From the NCBI GenBank assembly GCA_949987565.1, contig OX465105.1, positions 17,448,137 through 17,512,136 on the forward strand: DNA of 64,000 nucleotides. The letters are read 5' to 3'. The DNA comes from Luidia sarsii. Lineage: Eukaryota; Echinodermata; Asteroidea; Paxillosida; Luidiidae. Both the position numbers and the translations under genes were made by a program. Within the stretch, counting starts at the first letter, position 1. The number at the start of each line of letters is the position of its first letter. The notes under the pieces were generated by a model. That model was not told where the DNA came from. It worked only from the letters and a program-made list of their open reading frames with translations, and ran no database searches. Below are positions 27,712 through 45,085 of the stretch, piece by piece.

Positions 27712-30700
27712 ATGAGTAGGCCTAACGTGAGTATATTGTTGTTCGTGGTTTTGTCATCTAAGCGGAACTTGAGCATGTTATTTGATATTCATGATAGGCA
27801 TGTCATATTCAACACATTTTCTGTGCAGATCACTGCACACGATTTCAGGCGCATATGGCGTCCGTGACAAAATCGACGTTTAAGATGTACAAAACTACTG
27901 CAATGTCTAAGCATTAATATTATGATAGGTTACGTGAGTGGCATTTGTGTATACATGTAGTTTCAGACAGTGAAGTTTTTAGAACAATAATTGTCGCCTC
28001 AAAAGAAACGAAAATCGTCAGGAGAGATTTATACAGATACAGCCTCAGTGAAAGCTCTTGCTTCCGCCTGATGCTTGTCGCTTTGCAGAGACCTTTGAAC
28101 AGTGGGAAAATCTCAAACTCAGATCTCTGTCTGTGTGGGGAAATCCATGTCATCCGTGACTGTAATTATGACAGGTCCGCCATGTCAACTATTAAAGCGA
28201 ATTAGATCACGTTGATCTGGATACCTCTGAAAGCAATTAATTGGTTTTCCATTTTTGGTCGATTCAATTGAGTACCGGTACATGTAGTTGGCAGAATTAA
28301 GGTGTGACTTTAGATGAAGTAAACTGATGCTCATAAAGTTTGAATAATCTTGTGTTCACATGCATCGCCCCCTATTCATTACAAATTGATTTTCATGAGA
28401 TATTTGGAAGAGAGTAATTAAACAAGATTTGACAAGATGATTTTACACTTAATGCATCGTGAACAAATCACATTGTCATAATGATCATTGGTATAAACGA
28501 GATGGGAAAAAACGATCAAAAAAATCAGATCAAAAAAATCGACGGCCTTACGTTTCGATCATGGTACAACCTTTCTCAAAGGCAGAAAAAGAAAAGTTTG
28601 CAACAACTCGTCGAGGTTTCCACCAAATGTCGAATGGTAATTGTCTCAACCGTCACAAATTGCATAAAACTGACCCCAGTATCACTTCATACGCTGTCAG
28701 TCTCGAACACCACCGTATCACAAAAGCACTATTTACACTACCCATTGAAAAGAGGCTGAAAATACGTTTCGAACGATGCAATTAACTTTCAAAGCACTGT
28801 TTACCAAAAAAAGTAGGCCTATCTTTTGTGTTTCGTGCACGGTTGGATTCGCCAGTTCTTGAAAATGCAGAAGATCTATCCTCACTCAAGACTATAATAT
28901 GGATTGACACGAATTCTCCTCCTCTTTTTCTCGTTGCCCAACTGTCCACCAGGGACTCGTCCGTCCTCCTTCACGGAAGACCCCGGCCGCCCCTATCGGC
29001 TCCTTGGTCGTCCGGGAGAACGGCAAGAGTCGGTTCTACCCCGAAGGCGGCCTCGACCGGCCGGCCGTCGGTCGGGGGCCCGGGCCCAGGCCGCCCCAGC
29101 GGGGGGACAGAGCCTCCCGGCCCCGTGTCGGCTCCCAGCAAGTCTACTTCAACGGACTCTTCGGCAAGCAACCACCCGTGGACCCGGTATGTGTCCGGTG
29201 TATTATACCGTAGCATGGCGTGCAAAGTTCACATTCAACGCCGACAAAGCGATGTCTCTATTTCCATAGACGTTGAAAGTTAAAAATTTATTAAAATCGA
29301 GTAATAGAGATACGATTTAAAGGTTTCCATGGTGAGATAATAGCAGGAGTAATAGGTTTGCGTCGACACCATGCAAAAGTCTCTTTTCTCTCACAAAAGA
29401 GAATTTTGCATGGTGTCACTGCAAACCTACTTCTTCTTATAGAGATATCGCATTTTGAAATAGAGATATCTCTAGTTCTAAAACTAAAAGATATATCTCT
29501 ATTTTGGATAAAATGCGAACTTTGCACGCCTTAATAGTCTCACTGAATCAGTGAACTCAAAGTGAGGTCGCGTGCCAGTTTACCACTGGTACGCAGCAGA
29601 CGAGCATGACTCGGGACAGTCGGCCGTTGATTCGATGCCCAAAAGTGAGCTACATTTCTTGGCGAGCTTCTCGCGCCGAATTCACCAGTGGTCAATTCAG
29701 GGACCGCAGTCTTGGCGGTGGATGGCTCAGGCTACTGTACACAATGCCTGTAGTGTGCAATTTATACACAGACCAGACCTGAGTTACGTGAGTTGCGTGG
29801 TGAATGATTTCATTTGAAAACTCCAAAATTACAGCGAGTTGTCTGCACTGCATAGTACACATGTATTACAATGTTCACGGTTAAAAAGGCGTTCAACGGT
29901 GCAACCACCTAGAAGTAGAACGTTCTCCCCACATTATATCTGCGGCGTTTAGGCGGGAGAGGTTAAAGGTCGCATGAATAAACATTGCCGTCGCTCCCGT
30001 CTCGTTTTTCAGTACAAAGCTTTCGATGACGTCAGCGTTGTCAGTGGCGGCCCGGCGGCCCCGCCCGTGGGTCCGTACCGGATGGCCACCATGCGGTCCA
30101 TCTTCCTGTGCATGTGCATCTCCTTGGTGGTCTTCATCGTCATCGCCGTGGCCATCATCTTCCCCCTCATCTTCGTGGCCAGTGAGTATATAGAACTGTG
30201 AAGTCCCAGGCGATCTTAAACTCAATTGACGATTGGTAAGCTGCGATATTTTTCATAATGGATTCTGTGCATCGTACATCGTCTGGCGATTGATCGTAGG
30301 TTACACGATGAGTTTGATAAAATCGACTGCAGGTTTAGTTGGCAACAAGGTAACATAATCCATTTCCTAGCTTGATAAGTACACATAGTATTCACCAAGA
30401 AACTGCATGGGGTCAAAATCTTGTTTCTAGATGCCTGTGACATTATAACGTAAGAGAAAATTGAGCGAAGCCTCGGGGCCCGAGTCCAAGCCTTAATTTC
30501 GTAAAAAGACCGCCGTCTTAAGGCTGGATAGCTCAGATTGTAGTGACGCTGGTATGTTCAAGCAGAGCTCTCGGGTTTAAGTAGGCCTACCTACAAACTT
30601 TTCTTTTCCATCTTTCATTTTTTTTCTTCAAATGTCCCTGTCTGTCTTTCTCAGTATTTGTTTGACAAAATCTAGCTTCTATATGTAATACACAGTGATA

Positions 30701-33700
30701 ACACGTGTGTACTCGGCTTTCTTTGTCACGCTGCAGGTACAGCAACCGGGGGTGAGTCTGCGGGACTGATGCATATTCCACGAGAGCTTCAAGTTATAGA
30801 ACACAGAGGAAGTGACAATCTAAAGAGTTGACCTTTAAAAAAAAGGAACACCTAGATCATTTCTCACACTTTCATGTGTTAAAGGGTCTCTCTAATGAAC
30901 ATTTTTATCACTTAAATCAATGCCACAGAACAATGTTGTTAACAGTCAAACTGTTTTTTTTCACACTCGCTCTGGGAATGTATTTGCAAGTTTTCCCGTT
31001 TTTATGCTAATGAGAATTCCAATAACCATGAGCAAATTTGTGATGTCATCACAGGATCATGCAACAGAAACCAAATTGATTGTGTACAAAAGTTTCTGAA
31101 AATTTCTGGATTTTCCTGCAGACCTTTCCCGAAACCGGTTGATCATGCCAAAATGTATGCTTCATAATCATTTAGTGAAGGATTTTTTTTTATCAGAGTA
31201 GATTAATTTGCAGTTTGAAAATTAATTTTTGTTTTAACCGTGGGTTCCTGACATGACCTTACAAAACCGCCCTAATTTTTATAAGGATATTTTTAAAGTG
31301 ATATACAAAAATGTTGCAAACTGCTTACTGACTAAAATTACCAAAATGTAAATCTAAAATTTAGTGGGCCTGACGTTTCGATCCTAGCAGGACCTTTCTG
31401 CCTTTTGAGAAAGGTCCTGCTAGGATCGAAACGTCAGGCCCACTAAATTTTAGATATTTTTAAAGGTTAAAAAGACCACCAATTTCTGACTTCACTAAGA
31501 AAAAGAAGCTTTGCGATATGTTTGTATACACTTCAGATCCCTAGATGACAGCGGAAAATGAGCTAGACTGTGATATCTATTGCAGAGACCCTTGAATGTG
31601 GAATGGCTGTTTAGGTTTATGGCATTGCGGTGACACCATGTACATCATCTCTTTTGAGACGGGAGTGTTGCACTGAAAAGAGCCGGCAATAACTCAACGT
31701 TTCGGCCAGTGTGTACTCTGCCCGTCATCAGGAGACTGCTGGATCCCATGTGCCTCTTGTAAAATCCAAACCTATTTCGGAGAGAGCAGTTGCCGAAGTT
31801 TGAAGACTTGGTATGGTGCTTTTTGAGCCGACACATCTTGAACGCACGAAAGCTCCAATTTTGTTCCAACCTTTTTTCAATTGTATATTCCACACAGCCA
31901 CAGTGACTGGGACCGTTCAGTTGAACACTTCGTTCATAAGTGCCTTCAATGACACCGACTCCACTGAGTATATTGCTCAGGTCACAGCGTTCAAGATTGC
32001 GGTGAGCAATGGGGATCATTCTACCAGTACAATGACAATATCATATAATACACTGTAAAAACATGGATGAAGTATCATGAGACACATGGTGCACGATACA
32101 TGCGCACGATACATGTGCTTGAGGTACAGTAAATAGGGAGATGTTCTTGTACATGAAGCACTTCGTGCACCTCATCCGACTTTTACTCAAGCGATTACAA
32201 TGCCACATGTGCTTGAGCTACAGTATTTCATGTGCATGAAGTACAGTAGGTGCCTCAAGTGTTCATGATTCTGGGACAAATATGTGCCATTGCAGAAGTG
32301 CATGAGGTGCAGTTCGTTTTTACAGTGTAGCGTACATGTTTCCTTGCTGAATATGTTTTGCTACACCAAAGGTGTTGATTGCACATCGAGTTGGGCAAAC
32401 CCTCCTTGAATTACATTCTTAATTACTGACGCAAAAATCATAGTTATGATATCTGCCATACCAAACGATGAAGCACTACGTCTTTAAGAAGATGGCAGGA
32501 TCTAAGTTCTTGAATATTTTGGTCTGGAAATAGTTGTACAATATTTTATCTTGAATAATTCACGTCTTGAATATATAATTATTATGAAATGCAGTGAAAC
32601 GGTACCATTCGGTATGAATACGATACACTCAATAGCTTTGAATAGGGATATCTTTCAAAATCTTACTTTCTAATTCTTATGCTCATCGTAGATGGATCAG
32701 ATTTTCCAAGCCAGCTCTGTGTACTCGAACACCTTCAGAGAGACGACTGTGACGGATCTTGGGTAAGTGATTACAAAAAAAAGAAGCTATGGTTTATTTT
32801 CTTCGTTCAGACAAATGGGGCAATCCGTATCTAGCTCAAAAGGGTAAGAAGAAATAACGGTATAATGTGCACAGTGAAGCAAATTTCGTCATAAGGACTA
32901 CTTCATAAGCTCATTTGCATTGACGCCATTACGCCATGTAAATGTGTCATCACGAGCTACACAAAATACTGGCTCTACCATTGTGAAGCAGTCTGGATGA
33001 ACCTCAACCTTACGATCGCAAGATGATGAGCGATGCACATAAACCATAGGGTGTAACCATGGGTTGCGATGCACAGAAACCATAGGGTGTATCACAACTA
33101 ACCATGGGTTACGATGCACAGAAACCATAGGGTGTATCACAACTAACCATGGGTTACGATGCACAGAAACCATAGGGTGTATCACAACTAACCATGGGTT
33201 ACGATGCACAGAAACCATACGGTGTATCACAACTAACCATGGGTTACGATGCACAGAAACCATACGGTGTATCACAACTAACCATGGATTACGATGCACA
33301 GGAACCATAGGATGTATCACAACTAACCATGGGTTGCGATGCACAGAAACCATAGGGTGTATCACAACTAACCATGGGTTACGATGCACAGAAACCATAG
33401 GGTGTATCACAACTAACCACGGGTTACGATGCACAGAAACCATAGGGTGTATCACAACTAACCATGGGTTGCGATGCACAGAAACCATAGGGTGTATCAC
33501 AACTAACCATGGGTTACGATGCACAGAAACCATAGGGTGTATCACAACTAACCATGGGTTACGATGCACAGAAACCATAGGGTGTATCACAACTAACCAT
33601 GGGTTACGATGCACAGAAACCATACGGTGTATCACAACTAACCATGGGTTACGATGCACAGAAACCATAGGGTGTATCAAAACTAACCATGGGTTACGAT

Positions 33701-35348
33701 GCACAGAAACCATAGGGTGTATCACAACTAACCATGGGTTACGATGCACAGAAACCATAGGGTGTATCACAACTAACCATGGGTTACGATGCACAGAAAC
33801 CATAGGGTGTATCACAACTAACCATGTGTTACAATTCACCGTAAGGCGGCGTGTTAAGGAACTGGCCACCCTACCTCATCGTGCCATAGCCTTGTAAATG
33901 TCCCTCTATAATGAGGCACATCCCCTACGTCATAATGATAGTATGGGACATCCTTTACCTTTACACGAGGAAACAATGTTTGACCTCCTCTGGGTTTTGT
34001 TTTTCCCAGTGGCTGTTGTTACGGCAGTCGTCCGTGTGGTTCCCTGACTTCACAGTATTTGTCAGGATGTTTAGCTCTTGGAACCAGACTATCAGCTAAT
34101 AGACTGGTTTAACCAGCCTGCAATGCTGACGAAATACAATCAATACAAATACAACTGCCGTAACAACAGCCACTGCGATTTTTTTCCATTCAGAGCCGGA
34201 CCGACCTCCGACACAACCGAGGTATCCTTCACGCTCAACTTCAACGTGGGTGCCGACGACACGCCGACGCTGCGCAACGGCATTTTCGCCTTCGTCACCT
34301 CGGAGATCAGCCGGGCGGGGTCGCCGGTGAACGCGCTGGTCGTCGTGCAGGACACCCTGAGCATCACAGATAGTAAGCCCGTTTGCGAAATGAAGGCTCA
34401 GGCTCGGGCTCGGGCTTCGTCTCCGTCTGACAAAAAAAGAAAAAAATCCAGATCCTGGTTTGTTTCCGAATATGAAGGTTTTTTGGCTTGATAGGTATAG
34501 GGTATTCCCCAAGAAACTGGGGCCAAACGCTTGTTTTTGGATGCCTGTGATTTTTTAAAGAGTAAGATAAAATATGACCGAAGCCTAAGCCCGAGCCTAA
34601 GCCTTTGGCTATACGTCTTGAAAGTACTCAATAATCTATTGGAAGTCCACAACTAGCGGCTGCGGCCAGTTCCTATAGGGTTGGGTGTTTCGTCAGTCCG
34701 TCTGGGTACCGGACCGACTGTCCAGAGGCGCCCTCTAGCGGTCAGAACCGAGAACTGGCGGTCGGCTGCTTAGATGGGATTTGAGCGTTTGCACGGCGGA
34801 AGCACAGAGGGGAAAGTTTGCGGTGACACTATGTACGGGCCATCTCTTTTAATGAGAGATGGAATATGACTTTTAATTAAGAGCTACCGGCTCTTTACTG
34901 GTCATAAAATGAGCCGGTAAACCAACGAAATGAAGGCTTGGACTCGGGCTCAGGCTTCGCTCATATTTCTATTACCCGTTGTAATGTCACAGGCATCTAG
35001 AAACAAGCGCCTGTCCCCATTTTCTTGGTGAATACTCTGTGCTAACAAGCCAACAGACTTTCAAATTCAGCGACAAATCACAACCTGGGTTATCAGGTTT
35101 GGTCAGACAGAGACGAAGCCTGAGCCCGAGCCTGATCCATGGATTCGTAAAGGGCCTCGGCCTATATAGATATCAGTGGGTGCTACCCTTTCAAGACACT
35201 CTGCTGTGTTTGGTTACCACGGCATTTAGCCAGCACCATGCTCACCATGGCAACCGCTAACGTCACCCGTATCCTCCTCTGCTTAGGTTGCAACGTGTAC
35301 TGTACAACAGGCACCAGTCTCATCATCTCCACCTGCACATGCGCGTGA
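27712..35348 (+). CDS. Predicted type II membrane protein with extracellular SEA domain
   Basis: Seven exons join in phase: 27712-27726, 28953-29186, 30013-30181, 31898-32001, 32692-32762, 34194-34372, 35287-35348 (stop TGA), giving about 277 residues. Residues 1-109 are a basic, Pro/Arg/Gly-rich tail without a signal peptide. A transmembrane helix follows at about 111-137 (IFLCMCISLVVFIVIAVAII). The outside part begins with a SEA-like sequence: TVQLNTSFISAFNDTDSTEY, IFQASSVYSNTFRETTVTDL, EVSFTLNFNV, LVVVQDTLSI. The SEA self-cleavage motif (GSVVV type) is not present; GPTSDTTEV stands in its place. Two N-glycosylation sequons (NTS, NDT) are visible. The last exon adds a short tail with four Cys (CNVYC, CTC). 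The five-residue first exon (MSRPN) is chosen from the GTGAGT donor and matching phase and is the weakest part; exon 4 could start at 31904. I recognise no named orthologue. Confidence 0.72.
29310..29445. mobile_element. Foldback element, family FB-B
   Basis: Arms AGGTTTGCGTCGACACCATG-C and GCATGGTGTCACTGCAAACC are inverted around about 29390. In intron 2 of the SEA-domain gene. Confidence 0.8.
31306..31462. mobile_element. Foldback element, family FB-A, well preserved
   Basis: The left end, TATACAAAAATGTTGCAAAC, leads to TTTAGTGGGCCTGACGTTTC and GATCCTAGCAGGACCTTTCT; the right arm is the inverted counterpart (GGTCCTGCTAGGATCGAAAC). The central arms of about 55 bases are nearly perfect. Other copies carry the outer right end (TTTTGTATATCAC type), showing that the full element has inverted ends of over 100 bases. 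An FB-B fragment follows at about 31610-31740. Confidence 0.88.
33029..33835. repeat. 45-bp minisatellite, about 18 copies
   Basis: The unit runs ACCATAGGGTGTATCACAAC then TAACCATGGGTTACGATGCA then CAGAA. Units are mostly identical with occasional single-base changes. Because 45 is a multiple of three and the unit lacks stops in two frames, long frames are open on both strands; they are compositional. The array lies in intron 5 of the SEA-domain gene. Flanks match the dispersed repeat at 38868-39015, so it is an internal expansion of that element. Confidence 0.95.
34007..34175. mobile_element. CAGTGG-ended MITE beside a splice acceptor, copy 1
   Basis: Starts CAGTGGCTGTTGTTACGGCA and ends GCCGTAACAACAGCCACTG. 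The second copy at 40286-40463 has longer perfect arms. It ends 18 bases before exon 6 (34194) of the SEA-domain gene, so only CGATTTTTTTCCATTCAG separates them and the branch site must lie inside or before the element. Confidence 0.9.
34378..35160. mobile_element. Two FB-C elements in inverted orientation, with an FB-B copy between
   Basis: 34378-34610 starts GAAATGAAGGCTCAGGCTCG and ends in AAGCCTAAGCCCGAGCC. 34915-35160 has the same parts inverted (GAAGGCTTGGACTCGGGCTC, GACGAAGCCTGAGCCCGAGC). Each is about 230 bases, includes GGTATTCCCCAAGAAAC or its complement, and has inverted ends. 34795-34925 is an FB-B copy (TTTGCGGTGACACTATG, GAGCTACCGGCTCTTTAC). Related FB-C copies occur at about 15476-15640, 30390-30515, 41083-41320, 43310-43375, 46478-46700 and 51490-51570. 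Confidence 0.8.
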
Positions 35349-36424
35349 GGGTGCGGACGCATCATGATATCACCCGAACTTCGTCAATAGGGAGGTGAGC
35401 ATCAACATACTGCCAGCACAGTAATGGACCACTTTCTGGTGCCAACGATTTTAATGGATATGATTTTAATGCCATGTCCTTTTCGGACCACCGTACCACG
35501 TGATATGCATGGGTGTTGCTATTAACCAGGCACACCGCGGATGAAGTCATAATCCAGGTGCCGCCGTATCAGTTTTCAATTGCGAAGGCCAGTTCACGTA
35601 GCGATTCATTATGAAGTGCGTGCATGTTTGTTTCTTCCCCACGGTGTCCTACTGGCGCTAATCGGGCCTGGTTCGCAATTGGGCACTGTAGTCACACTCG
35701 TGTTCACTTTGTCATGGCTGTCGTATTGGTCAGTAATGCTAAGATATGTATCTTTGTGTTTATTATTATACAGATAGAGTTGCGGCCCAGACGGACGACC
35801 TGAATGGGTGGTTTTGGAGAGGGGATCCGGGTGGAGGAAATAAAGCAAGAATGGCGGACAACTCAATTGTATATAGTTTGGCGTAATACGTACACTGTAT
35901 GCCTATATAAATGCACGGCGACAGTTGGCTCTCGGCTGAAGCGGTCTTCGGAGACCTTCTTGCCCGGATTCGTTGCATGTTTAAGCGTTCTTAACCCAGG
36001 GTCTGATACTAGCTACACTTTTCATAGTACAAAATGCTTTGCGTTGGTATTCGTATACACGTACATGTCCAACACCTCGACTCTGTATAGACAGTACTGG
36101 ACACTGGCTTTAGGATAGTTTTACTTAGACGGATCCGATAAAAAATGTGCCTTCTGAGGTCGCCATAGCCGGGGGCCAACTCAAGCAAAGGCAATCCTTT
36201 GGCTAATATGACAGGTCCCCAGTCTGCATGACACCTTCGTGTGGAAGTCCGGTGGAGGTTGTCTACATTAATACGTCGTTTTATTTTTTTATCATACACG
36301 GATTTGCTATTATCGTCCGGGTATCAGATCCACTCTGTTGTGTTTTGAATTTGCTAATACCCGTATCTATAATCGACATGTATCTATTATATCTATCCAT
36401 GTGTATTGTTTTCAAGCATTTTCA
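35349..36424 (+). other. 3' region of the SEA-domain gene
   Basis: No exon is supported. AATAAA at 35839-35844, about 490 bases after the stop codon, is a plausible polyadenylation signal. Beyond it I see nothing but unique sequence up to the minisatellite at 36425. Confidence 0.45.
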
Positions 36425-37815
36425 GTCTTAGAGCGTGGTAGTGCAGGGCATGATAGGGCATGGCAGGGCACGGCAGGGCAGTTATGGGCAGGGCAGTACA
36501 GGGGCTGACATGGTATAGGGCAGGGCAGGGCATGGCAGGGCAGTTTAGGGCAGGGTAGTACAGGGGCTGACATGGTATACTGCAGGGCAGGGCATGGCAG
36601 GGCAGTTTAGGGCAGTACAGGGGATGACATGGTATAGGGCAGGGCAGGGCATGGCAGGGCAGTTTAGGGCAGTACAGGGGATGACATGGTATAGGGCAGG
36701 GCAGGGCAGGGCAGGTTAGGGCAGGGCACGGCAGGGCAGTTAAGGGCAGGGCAGTACAGGGGCTGACATGGTATACTGCAGGGCAGGGCATGGCAGGGCA
36801 GTTTAGGGCAGTACAGGGGATGACATGGTATAGGGCAGGGCAGGGCATGGCAGGGCAGTTTAGGGCAGTACAGGGGATGACATGGTATAGGGCAGGGCAG
36901 GGCATGGCAGGGCAGTTAAGGGCAGTACAGGGGATGACATGGTATAGGGCAGGGCAGGGCATGGCAGGGCAGTTAAGGGCAGTACAGGGGCTGACATGGT
37001 ATAGGGCAGGGCAGGGCATGGCAGGGCAGTTAAGGGCAGTACAGGGGATGACATGGTATAGGGCAGGGCAGGGCATGGCAGGGCAGTTAAGGGCAGTACA
37101 GGGGATGACATGGTATAGGACAGGGCAGGGCAGGGCAGGGTAGGGCAGGGCATGGCAGGGCAGTTTAGGGCAGGGCAGTACAGGGGCTGACATGGTATAG
37201 GGCAGGGCAGGGCATGGCAGGGCAGTTAAGGGCAGTACAGGGGATGACATGGTATAGGGCAGGGCAGGGCATGGCAGGGCAGTTAAGGGCAGTACAGGGG
37301 ATGACATGGTATAGGACAGGGCAGGGCAGGGCAGGGTAGGGCAGGGCATGGCAGGGCAGTTTAGGGCAGGGCAGTACAGGGGCTGACATGGTATAGGGCA
37401 GGGCAGGGCATGGCAGGGCAGTTAAGGGCAGTACAGGGGATGACATGGTATAGGGCAGGGCAGGGCATGGCAGGGCAGTTAAGGGCAGTACAGGGGATGA
37501 CATGGTATAGGGCAGGGCAGGGCATGGCAGGGCAGTTTAGGGCAGGGCAGTACAGGGGCTGACATGGTATAGGGCAGGGCAGGGCATGGCAGGGCAGTTA
37601 AGGGCAGTACAGTGGATGACATGGTATAGGGCAGGGCAGGGCAGGGCAGGGCAGGGCAGGGCAGGTTAGGGCAGGGCATGGCAGGGCAGTTAAGGGCAGG
37701 GCAGTACAGGGGCTGACATGGTATAGGGCAGGGCAGGGCATGGCAGGGCAGTTAAGGGCAGTACAGGGGATGACATGGTATAGGGCAGGGCAGGGCATGG
37801 CAGGGCAGGGCAAGA
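36425..37815. repeat. 57-bp minisatellite built on GGGCA, about 24 units
   Basis: A unit of 57 bases (GGGCAGTACAGGGGATGACA, TGGTATAGGGCAGGGCAGGG, CATGGCAGGGCAGTTAA) repeats, with some units lengthened by extra GGGCA steps. Higher-order copies of several units are also visible. The strand shown is G-rich. Open frames through it (Met-Pro-Cys-Pro-Thr-Leu strings) are artefacts of the unit. Confidence 0.95.
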
Positions 37816-38103
37816 AATTATTATTTTGAAATATTGGTCAGTACAGTATACGTTTTGAAGACTTATATTCCGGGTACGTGGGTATTTTTTTTTTTCGGAA
37901 CGGAGGAAAAATGTATGTCAGAGGAACCTGTTCAGGCTGAGATGAGAGCAAGGGCAAGAGTTAAAGGAGGAAAGATCCAAGGGTAAAGTTCAAAGGAAGA
38001 ACTGAAGGAGGTGAACATAAAAAGACGTCTTATCAAAATAACTCAATGCGATCATGGCACCGATAAAGTCTGAAGTTCAGTCCAGCAGGAACCACCATGG
38101 ACT

Positions 38104-38109
38104 TTTATT
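38104..38109 (-). terminator. Candidate polyadenylation signal AATAAA for the MMP gene
   Basis: TTTATT on the plus strand reads AATAAA on the gene strand, about 480 bases after the stop at 38588. It is the nearest canonical signal seen. Confidence 0.4.
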
Positions 38110-38587
38110 TCATGATTTTAACTTAATCACTTAAATAACCCGTATACATTGTACTCATCTTATAGGTACCAAAACTATAAGTCATGATAGCACACAGGTA
38201 TAGGCCTACACGTATAAAAGCTAACTTTTAGAATAATCGTTTGAAATACATTATGCCACATCTGGTAAGATTGGTGCACCTCTATCATTGATTCGGGACA
38301 TGTTTTGACTTGAAAATTTGACTTCGTTCAAGTTCTCATCCCTCTCAAATTGATTGCAAACGTGAGGAAGGAACGATCAAATTTGACCCGAGGGTGCTTT
38401 GGACAAAGGACCCGCATGAATCGAAAAGTATAGGGCACGATAACAACTCTTCATATTACTTTGGCGAAATTAAAAAACAATTTGAAAAAATACTTTGGTT
38501 GTTTTAATTGAAATTAAAAAAAAACTCTCGAGAATTCCGGGCACTATGCCGAACGGTCAGACGACATGCCACGGGTTCGTGGGGCTG

Positions 38588-44200
<5,613 letters not shown>

Positions 44201-44875
44201 TACCTCAAAAGTTACACAGCACGAATACACTGACACTAGACGGTATATTGGTTTACTGACTACAGTATTATCTCTTGTACACTATCGTATTCACAAAATT
44301 GTCTTTTGCGACTTTCACGAACTTCCACACCAAGCGTCTGTTTGATCAAATTCTGCCAGTACTCTAGTCTTATATAGGCTCGATCTTGGCACGGTCCACG
44401 TCCAAGGTCACCACACGGACGTAACGTCAACACGCTACCAAGAAACATACCAGTTGTTGACGTGGGGGGGAGGACTGAATAATGACAAAACCAGTTGTCG
44501 GGTTCGGTCGTGTCGTTACGTTAGTTTCCTGGTAACCCCCTGGATCGCGTTCATGCTGACCGCTGCCGATCTCTGACGCACGCCGGATCTCGGTCCAGAA
44601 ATGACGGCCCCTTAGAATTACGGGCCTACAAGTTGGCGTCTGGGCCTGGTGGGTCTCCCGGCGGATGTGGCCTGTCTCCGGGTGTTTGAGTGGGTTGTTT
44701 TTCTCTGGGTCAAGTACATGTATACGCATACTATAATACTTACTGTCCAGTATTAAGCCTGTTGACATGTAGGGCAGTTGGGTCAAGTACATCGTACAAA
44801 ACAAAGTCTAGTACAAACATTTTCATTGGTCCATGCTCCTTACTTGCCCAACGCGTATAAAATATCAGCCTTTTA

Positions 44876-45085
44876 AGTTATCTCAAAATTTAGTGGGCCT
44901 GACGTTTCGATCCTAGCAGGACCATTCTCAAAGGCAGAGTGCCTTAGTTTGAGAAAGGTCCTGCTAGGATCGAAACGCCAGGCCCACTAAATTTTCGATC
45001 CTAGCAGGACCTTTCTCAAAGGCAGAGTGCCTTTGAGAAAGGTCCTGCTAGGATCGAAAGTTCAGGCCCACTAAATTTTGAGATT
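44876..45085. mobile_element. FB-A foldback, doubled
   Basis: Four alternating arms: the TTTAGTGGGCCTGACG-to-CTCAAAGGCAGA half appears, then its inverse, then a shorter forward half, then its inverse ending GGCCCACTAAATTTTGAGAT. One arm has GAAACGCCAGG and another GAAAGTTCAGG, so the arms have drifted separately. The outer sequence TTTTAGTCACT-like follows at 45100. Confidence 0.85.

Noticed and set aside
28459..28785. Possible plus-strand exon of about 100 codons upstream of the SEA-domain exon 2
   Set aside because: Contains an FB-A fragment (TTACGTTTCGATC, CCTTTCTCAAAGGCAG), lacks GC enrichment and has no splice phase link to the neighbouring exons.
32898..33897. Long frames on both strands (323 and 277 codons) of 15-residue repeats
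   Set aside because: Produced by the 45-bp minisatellite, whose unit is a multiple of three. Openness on both strands at once argues for composition, not coding.
36393..37813. Pro/Cys/Leu and Gly/Gln repeat proteins
   Set aside because: Artefacts of the 57-bp minisatellite; no splice sites, start context or non-repeat sequence.
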